From Cyrtodaria siliqua (lineage: Eukaryota > Mollusca > Bivalvia > Adapedonta > Hiatellidae), in the NCBI GenBank assembly GCA_037043455.1, contig JAWPHD010010254.1, positions 31,568 to 95,567 of the forward strand: a stretch of 64,000 bases of DNA, in the 5' to 3' direction. Both the position numbers and the translations under genes were made by a program. Below are positions 56,223 to 64,000 of this stretch, piece after piece. The notes below the pieces were generated by a model that did no database searches, was not told the origin of the DNA, and worked only from the letters and a program-made list of their open reading frames with translations. How positions within the stretch are numbered: the stretch's first letter is position 1; every line of letters begins with the position of its first letter.

Positions 56223-56457
56223 ACGGTCGTTCCATACATGATGCCAAGGACCATGTGTCGGATTCTTGATTCCCCAACAAGTGTTATTTGCGGGTTTTGT
56301 GAGCATTCCTTAAGATATTCCTCGCCTTCTGGACCCATGCAGTTGGGATTTCGACACTTGTTGTTGTATACATAACATTTAGAATGCTGTGGAATCCATG
56401 TTGTTGTTGAATCTAAAGTGTTACATTGTCGATTGGTTTGAACTTTGAACACATATC
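56223..56457 (-). pseudogene. PC-esterase-like exon, 5' part, fused to PLE
   Basis: The minus strand has an acceptor (TTACCCTTAAGATTCAG) followed by an open frame: YVFKVQTNRQCNTLDS, WIPQHSKCYVYNNKCRN, then ITLVGESRIRHMVLGIM. WxPxxC and G(D/E)SRxR are hallmarks of PC-esterase/CASD1/NXPE-type proteins, where G-D-S holds the catalytic Ser; here the Asp is Glu. The frame runs without a stop straight into PLE RT sequence (YGTTVYRQ). The host half resumes beyond the PLE at 55340. Upstream exons would lie at higher coordinates and were not identified. Confidence 0.6.
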
Positions 56458-56459
56458 CT

Positions 56460-56700
56460 GAATCTTAAGGGTAAAACCAAGATAAGACAAAGTGTAAGAC
56501 CGTGCAATGATTTGATAAAGCAATAGACAAACTGGCTTGGGTCAGCTATTCATGATTTATTATTAATCAAAAGTGTATACTCATCACCTGTGTAATAATG
56601 TGTAATTGATATAAACAAGTAACGTCTCAATAGCATATGTTTCCAGAACTTCGATTTTATTTGAAGAATAATATTTACTTTACAAGTGTTTTGTTGTCAA
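56460..56700. other. Flank of the esterase pseudogene
   Basis: Putative intron sequence upstream of the acceptor; nothing else recognised. Confidence 0.3.
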
Positions 56701-56701
56701 A

Positions 56702-56935
56702 ACAACGACAGTAGTTGCAAAGGGCATGCAAGATCGAAGCCATAAAACACAGTTTACTAATAGGCAAAGAAATACATGGAAACATGGGCTGACAATAAGA
56801 TTTTACTGCCTTGGAACAGTCAGTAGCAAACATAGGCCACTGTTATTAGCGTGTTTTATGGTTCACCAAACCTCACTTGCCCTATTGTCATGCCTTTGGA
56901 CGAAGACATTTAGAAATGGATTTTAATTAACTATA
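56702..56935 (-). mobile_element. PLE 3' region fragment
   Basis: CATAAAACACAGTTTACTAA, CTGCCTTGGAACAGTCAGTA GCAAA and TTCACCAAACCTCACTTGCC CTATTGTCATGCC follow the order of the PLE 3' tail. Diverged. Confidence 0.6.
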
Positions 56936-57289
56936 CAATATAATACTGTTATTCGATGAAGATTATACTTAACTAAATAGTTATAAAAAATAGTATTTTA
57001 AGGTTATAATAAAGTAATTGAAGTACTTATTCTGTGTCACGTACAAATGCATGCGAGATGGAAGACCTGCTACCGTGTCTTTTATTACAATGAAGAACAT
57101 AACTCTTGCATATATGCAACAACAGTTTGCTAACATATTTATGAGGCTTATCTGGTTTAGATTAGAAAGTTGTATTAGTTATTATACAATCAATTCGTGT
57201 ATAGTAGTGGTTTAGACAGATAATCAATGCTGTACAATACAATACCAATTATTAATATATGTTTTCATATTGTTTTATATAAAGATAAG

Positions 57290-57403
57290 TAGAAAAGTCG
57301 AACAGGAAATGCAGCTTTCACAGAACACAGTAACCAAAAACGCGCAAAACCGTAAACATGAATGGCAATGTAAAGCATATGACGTCACAAACACTAAAAT
57401 GGC
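57290..57403 (-). mobile_element. PLE copy E, 3' terminus
   Basis: GTCGAACAGGAAATGCAGC, GTAACCAAAAACGCGCAAAA CCG and GACGTCACAAACACTAAAAT GG match the terminal part of the PLE tail. The tail is interrupted here and resumes near 57790. Confidence 0.6.
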
Positions 57404-57796
57404 TTCAGTACGGTACTGGATACATCCTGAGATGTTTATTATTATTTTAATTTTTTGTATGTGTTTCTTTAGTTAGTTTCTCTGGATATGGACTTTATTG
57501 TTAGAGAATTTCTTTTGATGGGATGTAGTTTTGTTTACAATGTCTTGTCTATTTGGGCGCTGAAGACAGGATAATAGCGAGGATTGTGCGCATATAAAAT
57601 CGATTCAAGCTAACCAGTAGGCCATATTGCCTACTGACCAAGTCGGTAAACCTGTCTTCACCACCCTTTCTGTTGGTTTTTGTCTCTTTCATTGTAATTT
57701 CAAGTCCTTGTTTGCAGTACAGTGCGGACCTACCATGCCATTGCGTTCGGACGCTGTGGTTTCTATAGGACCCTATATCTCATTTTTACAATAGGG
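57404..57796 (+). mobile_element. Nested repeat inside PLE copy E, inverted
   Basis: This is the reverse complement of the repeat at 31080-31691: GTTTACAATGTCTTGTCTAT TTGGGCGCTGAAGACAGG, CTAACCAGTAGGCC and TTCTATAGGACCCTATATCT CATTTTTAC. PLE text lies on both sides, so it was inserted into the PLE tail, here in the opposite orientation. Confidence 0.75.
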
Positions 57797-58838
57797 CTAC
57801 CGCCTTGGAACGGTCAGTAGCTAAAAAGGCCGCTGTTGTTTCAAACCATGTTCTAGGGTGCTCCAAACCTCACATCTACCCCACTTCATCCCAATGAAAC
57901 GGGACATTGTAAATGAACTATTCTCTAACCAACAAGGCAGCATTAATAGGCATTATAGAAGTAAAATACAAACATGCTTGTATATATATCAATACAAAAC
58001 AATAACCAAAAAAAACACAAAGAAGGTACTCAATGATTTGACTGAAGCCAGCGCAACAAGCGAGTAAACCATTGAGGGCACGACAAAACACGATTTCAAA
58101 CAGACATCAAACGTCACCGTCCTTTTTGGCTTTAGGTAGACGTCATAATAGAGTCCACAGCCTGTCCGGTCATTGCATAATTAAATAGGAGAGCATAGTG
58201 GCGAACTGTAAATGGGTCTACCACCAAGCATGATGGAGTATCTTTTTAGTTATACAAAGATTACGATATTAAAGTCCTCAATCGTATACAAGCTCTAGAA
58301 AAACGAATAAGTTTTACACATAGACCCCATACTACGTTGCTCGTGGAACATCCGCATCTAAATTGGGATAATTAACATTATCAAAATTAAAATAATCTCT
58401 CTTGTCATAGATTTTGCTTATTATACACCATTTTCGATCGTGAAAGGAAGCTTTAGTATTAGAAATATTAGCGTTGTTAAGTTGAAGTTCTTTAGGATAT
58501 ATATAATTAACCATAGTAGAAAAGAAAGGGTTGTCAATGTTCAATATGTCATCCAGAGAGGTGTCATTAAAGGCTCCAATAGCATCTGCCTTGGTATCTG
58601 ATGAACGACTAAACATGAAATATGTTTCATAGCAATATAAAACACAAATCTGCGACAAGGTGTGCACAGTTCGTACCCATAGGGATACCAACAATTTGTC
58701 TATAAATGGTAGTTCCATACCTGACGAAAATATTATCGAATAGAACAAAAAGTGGTTCATAAACTTCTTGGCAAGTCCACACAGAGTAATTGTCCAAACC
58801 TCTGTCAGTAAAAAACGCTTTAATATTGTTACAGGCTT
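57790..58838 (-). pseudogene. PLE copy E, 3' tail and RT remnant
   Basis: The tail runs 57797-58090. The coding remnant (58838-58240) encodes an N-terminal RT piece in shifting frames, then TSLDDILNIDNPFFSTMVNY, KELQLNNANISN, KIYDKRDYFNFD and DADVPRAT. The catalytic box has lost residues (TSRYLDD in copy H, TSLDD here). The C-terminal block is mostly deleted. Truncated near 58838, where the tail of the next copy begins. Confidence 0.8.
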
Positions 58839-58844
58839 AAATAG

Positions 58845-59235
58845 ATATAAAAAACGAATATGAAAAGCAGCATTCAATGACGATAGTCAACCTCCAACAC
58901 ACACAAAAACAAAGAACACATTTAAAGATGAATAAAAGGCCAAATAAAAGTTGTATATAATGTAGAAAAAGCATAGGTATTGATATATGAAGCTTGGCGT
59001 GTATTGCAAATATTATCGAGAACGTCGCCTGAATTTTTAATAGGCCAAAATAAATTAATCCCAGAATTTTCATAACCTTAAGCACAATATTGTTTAACGT
59101 GATCTTTAACGGCAGTAAGACAAGATGTTAAAAGTTTGGAGATATTTGTAGTGGTTCAAGAACTAGAACTGGAAATAAAACGGGCTTTATATGGTTGTTT
59201 GACTGTGCAGTTTGGGAATCCAGTATATCGTTGGA
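58845..59235 (-). mobile_element. PLE copy F, terminus joined to RT fingers
   Basis: A short 3' terminal piece (AAAGCAGCATTCAATGACGA TAG...) is followed directly by the coding segment upstream of the RT core (minus strand TAVKDHVK.., NSGINLFWPIKNSGDVLDN). Everything between is missing: a large internal deletion or a join of two copies. Confidence 0.65.
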
Positions 59236-59239
59236 AGAA

Positions 59240-60015
59240 ATATAAAAAGATCGGACAGGGAAAGTAGCATTCACGGAGGACAGTCAACCACAAAACACAG
59301 AAACAAACACGTAAACAGACAAACAAGAAGGCAAAAGTAAAAATAAATGCAAACGACATCACAAACACAAAATGGTTGAGAATAGGGCTACCGCTTTGGA
59401 ACGGTCATTGACAAAGTAGGCCACTGGGTGGTTTAAACCGGTTCTACGGTGCACCAAACCTCACACTTACCCTACAATAATCCCATTAAAATAGGACAGT
59501 AAAAATAAAGAAATCTCCGCCATGATCTAATCTCTAATCAACAAGGCAGCATCAATAGGCAATATAAGTAAAACACAAATAAGCTCTTGTAAATATAATA
59601 CAAAAACCAATAGCCTAGAAAGCCACAATGAAGGTACTCAAATACTTGGCAGAAGCCAGAGCAACCAGAGAATTAACCATTAAGGGCACGACAAGAAAGA
59701 TCATAGACAAACATCAAACGTCACCGTCCCATTGGGCTTTAGGCAGGCGTCATCATAGGGTCCACAGCCTGTCCGATCATCGAACAATTAAAGAAGAAAC
59801 CATAAGTCTGTTTTGCTTTCGTCTATTCCAGCCTTGCAAATCTTCCATTCAGTGATATTCATCGAAACAACATTATCTTCAGTAGATTGCACTGAAGTAT
59901 ACGAATTAGTACTCCCGAATTCCTGAGATAAATCTTTGACGTAATGGAGGCGTCAAACAATAATTATAGTATTAGCTGCTTTATCAGCAGGAACTAAAAC
60001 AACCATATTTCAAGG
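59240..60015 (-). mobile_element. PLE copy G, internally deleted
   Basis: A well-preserved 3' tail (59240-59640) and C-terminal end (59640-59800) jump at about 59805 to the pre-RT segment (minus strand ...LVPADKAANTIIIV.., near 59960-60010). The RT core is absent. The outer parts resemble copy H closely. Confidence 0.7.
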
Positions 60016-60639
60016 GATCACCTTTTCAGTATGTATTGACATTCACACTAGCGCTTGTTTAGTGCTGTGTGGCGGCCGTAAAAAGTCGCACCGACTACAA
60101 ATTAGTAGTGTTATTATTTATTGGTCCTTTGGGATCATAAAGAAATATAAAAAAATCGGACAGGGAAAGTAGCATTTAAGGAGGGCAGTCAACCACAAAA
60201 CACAGAAGCAAACACGCAAACAGACAAACAAAAAGGCAAAAATAATATTAAATGCATACGACATCACAAACACAAAAGGGTTGACAATAGGCTACCGCCT
60301 TGGATCGGTCCTTGGCAAAGTAGGCCACTTGGGGTTTAAACCGGTTCTAGGGTGAACCAAACCTCACACTTACCCTACTTAATCCCATTAAAACAGGACA
60401 GTGTAAATAAAGAAATCCCAGCCATAATGTAATCTCTAACCAACAAGGCAGCATCAATAGGCAATATAAGTAAAACACAAATATGCTCGTGTAAATATAA
60501 TACAAAAAAACAATAGCCTAGAAAGTCACAATAAAGGTACTCAATGACTTTGCAGGAGCCAGAACAACAAGAGAATAAACCATTAAGGACACGACAAGAA
60601 AGATGATAGACAAACATCAAACTCCACCGTCCCAATGGG

Positions 60640-60919
60640 CTTTAGGAAGGCGTCATCATAGGGTCCACAGCCTGTCCGGTCATCGTACAATTAAAGAGGA
60701 AAGCATAGTGGCGAACTGTAAAAGGGTTCACCACCAGTACGTTGCAAAATGATAGGGTGATTAAAGTTTTTAACAAGTTTAAAAAAGATAGTATGAAAGT
60801 GATCATCACCAAGAATATTACGAAGTTTACAATTCACATCACCATAGAAGTCAGGTTGTGATAGTCCTTGTCGCAGAAGAGTCCTTAAATTACTTTTATA
60901 TTTAGAAAAAAGATCAGGG
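60640..60919 (-). pseudogene. PLE copy H, C-terminal block
   Basis: Continues from the RT after a frameshift: KYKSNLRTLLRQGLSQPDFY, KLRNILGDDHFHTIF, then PFTVRHYAFLFNCTM and TGQAVDPMM before a stop at the proline-rich end. The ATCATAGGGTCCACAGCC text at the coding end is shared by most copies. There is a small deletion in the KRGYDPIILQRTA region. Confidence 0.7.
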
Positions 60920-61726
60920 TTACGATAATAAAATGTTATGGTAACGGTAACCCGGATTGAGTAGCTTTTTTTTAGTTAAACAAAGATTACGAATATTAAA
61001 GTCCTCAACTCGAGTACAAGCTCTTGAAACACGAATAAGTTGAGACACATACACCCCATAAGAAGTTGATCGGGGAACATTCCCATCCAAGTGGGAATAA
61101 TTAACAATGTCAAAATTAAAATCATCTCTCTTGTCATAGATTTTGCTAATTAGTTCACCATTTTGAATCGTGAGCTCTAAATCAAGAACGGAAGCATTAT
61201 TATCAGATATATTAGCTTTGTTAATCTGAAGTTCTTCAGGATAAATAGTATTAACCATAGTTGGAAAGAAAGGGTTGTCAATGTTCAATATGTCATCCAG
61301 ATACCGAGAGTTGTCATTAAAGGCTTTAATAAAATCTGCCTGGGTATCTGGTGAAAGACTCAACATGAGATCTTTTTCATAGCAAAATAAAAACAAATCT
61401 GCCACAAGTGGTGCACAGTTCGTACTAATAGGGATACCAACAATTTGTCTATAAACGGTGGTCCCATACCTGACGAAAATATTATCTAAACGGAATATGA
61501 GTGCTTCACAAACTTTATAGCAAGTCCACTTAGTATAATTGTCTAAACTGCTGTTAGTAAAAAACGCTTTAATATTATTACATGCCACAAATGCAGTATT
61601 TTCTCTAGCGAATGCTTTTTTAATAAGAGAAATTAGCTTGTCTTTATTAAGGTGATGTGGTAAGGTTGTATATAGTGTAGAGAAGTCATAAGTGCTTATT
61701 GATGATACTTGAGCGTTATTGAACAT
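60920..61726 (-). CDS. PLE copy H, reverse transcriptase (open 268 codons)
   Basis: The reverse transcriptase core copies element RNA into DNA at the insertion site. The frame is open from about 61870; the first Met is at 61726. Blocks in order: INLFWSIKNSGDVLDK upstream of that Met, then FSTLYTTLPHHLNKDKL, VYRQIVGIPISTNCAPLVAD, LFLFCYEKDLML, the catalytic SRYLDDILNID, EELQINKANISDNNASVLDL, KIYDKRDDFNFDIVNY and STSYGVYVSQLI. YLDD is the usual PLE catalytic box and both Asp residues are present. This is the only copy in the window with an uninterrupted RT core. Confidence 0.85.
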   Translation of the reverse strand: MFNNAQVSSISTYDFSTLYTTLPHHLNKDKLISLIKKAFARENTAFVACNNIKAFFTNSSLDNYTKWTCYKVCEALIFRLDNIFVRYGTTVYRQIVGIPISTNCAPLVADLFLFCYEKDLMLSLSPDTQADFIKAFNDNSRYLDDILNIDNPFFPTMVNTIYPEELQINKANISDNNASVLDLELTIQNGELISKIYDKRDDFNFDIVNYSHLDGNVPRSTSYGVYVSQLIRVSRACTRVEDFNIRNLCLTKKKLLNPGYRYHNILLS

Positions 61727-61727
61727 T

Positions 61728-62170
61728 TTATCAAGAACGTCTCCTGAATTTTTTATAGACCAAAATAAATTAATCCCAGAGTTTTCATAAGTTTTATCAC
61801 AATATCGTTTAACGTGATCTTTAACAGCAGTAAGACAAGCAGTTAAAAGTTTGGAGTGGTGGTGCAGGCACTAGAATTCAAAATAAAGAGAACTGTATAC
61901 GGATTTATATGTAATTTAGGAATCCAGTATATAGTAGGCAGTTTATTTTGCTTATCGTTTACACCTGCCTTGAAAGTAGTGCACCGAGTGATATGTGCAT
62001 CCTCAGTAGAATTAACTGGAGTATACGAATTGGTGCTGCCGAGTTCCAGAGATAAAACATTGACGTAATGTAGGCGACAAACAATAATTACATTATTAGC
62101 TGCTTTATCAGCAGGAACTAAAGCAAATTTATTATGAAATTCCTGAATTTCCGATTTTAACAGGACTTTC
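61728..62170 (-). pseudogene. PLE copy H, pre-RT region with frameshifts
   Basis: The minus strand carries EIQEFHNKFALVPADKAANN VIIVCRLHYVN, NKLPTIYWIPKLHINPY and, after shifts near 61865-61910, KLLTACLTAVKDHVKRYCDK. The KADKAANN-type and YWxPKLHKxP-type blocks are conserved in PLEs just before the RT fingers. At least two frameshifts are present. Confidence 0.7.
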
Positions 62171-62272
62171 GGAATTTTTGAAATATTATATAGATAGAAT
62201 CATCGACATGAGGATCTCGAAAAATACTAGGCATGTCAATGAAATCAATACATTTGTTAATATATAGTAGGT

Positions 62273-62680
62273 TTAGAAAATGCCTGACGTGATCAGACTC
62301 CTTGTCAATATGGGGTCGGAGAACATGTTGTGTGTAGCTTGAACTACGGAAGCAGTGTTATACAAGGGATCTGTACGAATGGAAATTTTGTCGACTTCCT
62401 CGTCGATCAACTTTAGTGAAGAAATGGACAAAGAACTAAGCCGTGAAAGCATAGAGTGCTTTCCAGATTGTTTAAAAATAGTATGTAAATCAGCGACAGA
62501 AATAATTACACGCGATTTACGTTTGATGTTACCATTACTCCTAAGACCATGATACCTAGACTTACGCTTTCGAAAAGAAAATATAGAAAAAATGTCAATA
62601 TTAGGTTCTTTAGAAATATTTCCTTCCTGATAAATATTGTCCTTAAGGCCGAGTGGATAAGGTGTCTGTAAGTTTTTCAT
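62273..62680 (-). CDS. PLE copy H, linker region (135 codons)
   Basis: An open frame between the endonuclease and RT, basic and Ser-rich: PYPLGLKDNIYQEGNISKE, FSFRKRKSRYHGLRSNGN, VADLHTIFKQSGKHSMLSRL, then DPLYNT and DPILTRSLITS. The same text begins again at 63840-64000 for the next copy. It could help RNA or DNA binding; no named domain recognised. Confidence 0.65.
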   Translation of the reverse strand: MKNLQTPYPLGLKDNIYQEGNISKEPNIDIFSIFSFRKRKSRYHGLRSNGNIKRKSRVIISVADLHTIFKQSGKHSMLSRLSSLSISSLKLIDEEVDKISIRTDPLYNTASVVQATHNMFSDPILTRSLITSGIF

Positions 62681-62769
62681 CCACTTATGTTCTGCAATTT
62701 GTCTAGCTTTTATTTTAAAGCTTTTAATAGCATCATTATCAAAAAATATTTAAAAATATCTATTGAACC

Positions 62770-63085
62770 GGTTGAACAGTTACGTTATTAAAATTATGAC
62801 CTGACTGACGAAAGTGTTCGTACAAGTAATTTTTTTAATTTTTTAGGATTACTTGCATTATATTTGAGTTCACGAAATCGAACTTTTAAGGATCGACCAG
62901 TTTCTCCAACATATTGTATACCACAGCGTGGTGCATTTCAAGTCAGAGCATAAAAGACGTGAGATGTACGTCAATCAGCATTTGAAGCTAGACATACATT
63001 AAACAATCTACCATTTACAGCTGATTTAATGGTGGACTTGCAAGATAAATAATTGCAACAACTGCACTTATCAATAGAGGGAAAC
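62770..63085 (-). pseudogene. PLE copy H, Cys-rich segment and GIY-YIG endonuclease
   Basis: The minus strand encodes IDKCSCCNYLSCK (possible zinc knuckle), then APRCGIQYVGETGRSLKVRF and, after a frameshift near 62820, EHFRQSGHNFNNVTVQPVQ. IQYVGETGRSLxxRxxEH with the later H..H is the GIY-YIG nuclease signature (the first Tyr is part of the preceding YALT strand). Two in-frame TGA codons fall where Cys would be expected. The domain lies N-terminal to the RT. Confidence 0.75.
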
Positions 63086-63104
63086 ACCCTCCATTCTGTC
63101 CTGC

Positions 63105-63206
63105 TTTAAAGTAGAATATCGCTTAAGCCGGTGCTAGAAGACGTGAGAGGTTTTGCATCGTATATTTATCTCTCACCAACAGACTCAATAAAACCGAGTC
63201 CGCTAC
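63105..63206. repeat. Conserved two-hairpin motif, copy 3
   Basis: Begins TTTAAAGTAGAATATCGCTT and ends CAGACTCAATAAAACCGAGT C. The middle holds GTGAGAGGTTTT...ATCTCTCAC, a hairpin whose sequence differs from copy 1 although pairing is kept. It sits just upstream of the PLE copy H coding region, so it may be that element's 5' end. Confidence 0.5.
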
Positions 63207-63234
63207 TCTCCTCTCTTGTTTGTGTTTGTTGCTC

Positions 63235-63700
63235 CCGAGTGATCAACTTTTTAGTATGTATTATGAAATTCCTGGATTCCCGGTTTTAAATTACGACATG
63301 AAAACCTAGGTCTAGGGGAACGTAGGGAGGTGTTAGCCGTTTAGAAGTTAATACGGGTATCTATGATGTTAAGATAGTATTTTTCCAAGTAGAAAGAGCG
63401 TTAGGGTCAGCATGTTCTCTACGGCACCATGTAATACTAAAATACTCAATGGATTGGTCGATTTGACCACGACATGCATTAAAATCACTCACAGAAGGCA
63501 ATCTATACTTCGGACCTTTAGAAAACAAATGCCGAATACGTTTATCTATAATATCAAAATAACCAGTAATGACATGACCGGCTGGAGCGGTAGATGTTCT
63601 ACGCTCGCATTCCTTAGGAGTGTAATTTACTATATCAAGGTCAGACACTGTTTTGTTGTAGTTAAAAATCATATTTCTAATTGTTTTTTCTACTTATAAC
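63235..63700 (-). pseudogene. PLE copy I, N-terminal region
   Basis: The minus strand frame 63672-63361 encodes IVNYTPKECERRTSTAPAGH, VITGYFDIIDKRIRHLFSKG, PKYRLPSVSDFNACRGQIDQ and WCRREHADPNALSTWKNTIL. In PLEs this GHVITGDxxII..KGPKYR region lies before the ADKAANN block, matching FSCRNLKPGIQEFH at about 63290-63250. The next coding part is missing. Confidence 0.75.
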
Positions 63701-63739
63701 AAATTATAGGATTTTCGGATTTTTTTAGTATTTACGAAT

Positions 63740-64000
63740 ATAATTAACAAAACGATTATCTCGAAAAAATACTTGGTATATCAAACAAATCAATACAAAT
63801 AAATGCCCTTATTGTGATGAAGAACTTTTAAAAAATGTTTGACTTGATCAGACTCCTTGTCAATATGGGGTCGGAGAACATGCTGCGTATAGCTTTGAAT
63901 TATTATGGAAGACGTGCTATACAAACTGTTCTAATGAAAATTGTGTCTGCTTCGTCGTCAATCAGCTTAAGTGAAGAAATGGATAGAGATGTGAGACAAG
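63740..64000 (-). mobile_element. PLE copy I, linker region, runs off the window
   Basis: The minus strand gives DKESDQVKHFL and the SISSLKLIDDEADTIF region, aligned with 62270-62480 of copy H. The element continues beyond the right edge. Confidence 0.7.

Larger units (their letters stand above)
60150..63110 (-). mobile_element. Near-complete Penelope-like element (Naiad-type order)
   Basis: This is the best copy. On the minus strand, in order: a Cys-rich segment and GIY-YIG endonuclease (63085-62770), a linker region (62680-62270), the pre-RT ADKAANN block (about 62130), the RT (61870-60920), a C-terminal block ending PFTVRHYAFLFNCTM (to about 60650) and a 500-bp tail ending at ATATTTC near 60140. 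PLEs usually carry GIY-YIG after the RT; here it comes first and none follows, which matches the permuted Naiad/Chlamys type. Frameshifts in the endonuclease and pre-RT regions, and possibly a gap in the linker, make it non-autonomous now. Confidence 0.8.

Noticed and set aside
62355..62552. + strand frame inside the PLE linker
   Set aside because: Antisense shadow of the minus-strand PLE coding region.

Overview
The window reads as nuclear DNA of an animal, most likely a bivalve mollusc. It is AT-rich and has almost no long open frames. Its genes are split by introns with consensus GT/AG borders, and it is crowded with decayed retroelements and tandem repeats. Several repeats are of types I associate with bivalves: tandem cores of about 160 bp ending in ACGG-rich runs, elements starting near GAGGCCCAAGAGGGC, and many Penelope-like retroelements. 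The species call is inference from repeat content only. There are no bacterial-style operons and no CRISPR array.

Host genes. The best-supported gene is on the + strand: three exons (38733-39049, 48590-48694, 52468-52977) that join in phase and encode the C-terminal part of a DUF1647-family protein, probably a Golgi-type glycosyltransferase-like protein. Its 5' exon(s) were not found. Intron 1 holds a nearly full-length L1/Tx1-type LINE, a foldback element and a retroelement tail. Intron 2 holds a tandem array interrupted by a Helitron/pearl-like element. On the minus strand, 54818-56457 is a decayed PC-esterase-like exon (GESRIR motif) split by a 5'-truncated Penelope-like element, so that an open frame now runs from host sequence into reverse transcriptase. 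A weaker minus-strand candidate (24161 to about 21600) is a three-exon transcript with good splice sites, an AATAAA signal and one in-frame TGA.

Mobile elements. One family of Penelope-like elements (PLEs) supplies at least a dozen pieces. From 55.3 kb to the right edge they form a nearly continuous same-strand (minus) pile. The best copy (60150-63110) shows a Cys-rich segment and GIY-YIG endonuclease upstream of the reverse transcriptase, the permuted order described for Naiad-type PLEs. A second, shorter repeat is nested inside the 3' regions of some copies. Other elements are a LINE fragment (6.56-7.02 kb), three small inverted-repeat elements (12.5, 22.7 and 38.0 kb), a foldback element (46.8 kb), tRNA-like SINE heads and two pearl-like arrays.

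Tandem repeats. Arrays have units of 61 bp (7.4 kb), 29 bp (8.4 kb), 38 bp built of two 19-mers (9.1-10.3 kb), about 410 bp (19.1-20.8 kb), 85 bp (28.2-29.4 kb, inside a PLE 3' region), 43 bp (37.6 kb) and about 78 bp (50.0-52.3 kb), besides simple microsatellites. Two compact clusters at 30.5 and 33.5 kb are nested inverted repeats of 10-15 base words.

Layout: 0-7 kb, PLE, pearl-like and LINE debris; 7.4-10.3 kb, three arrays; 10.3-19 kb, mostly unassigned with one MITE and SINE heads; 19-24.5 kb, 410-bp array and candidate minus-strand gene; 25-36 kb, PLE copies of both orientations; 38-53 kb, the DUF1647 gene; 54-64 kb, the esterase pseudogene and PLE pile.
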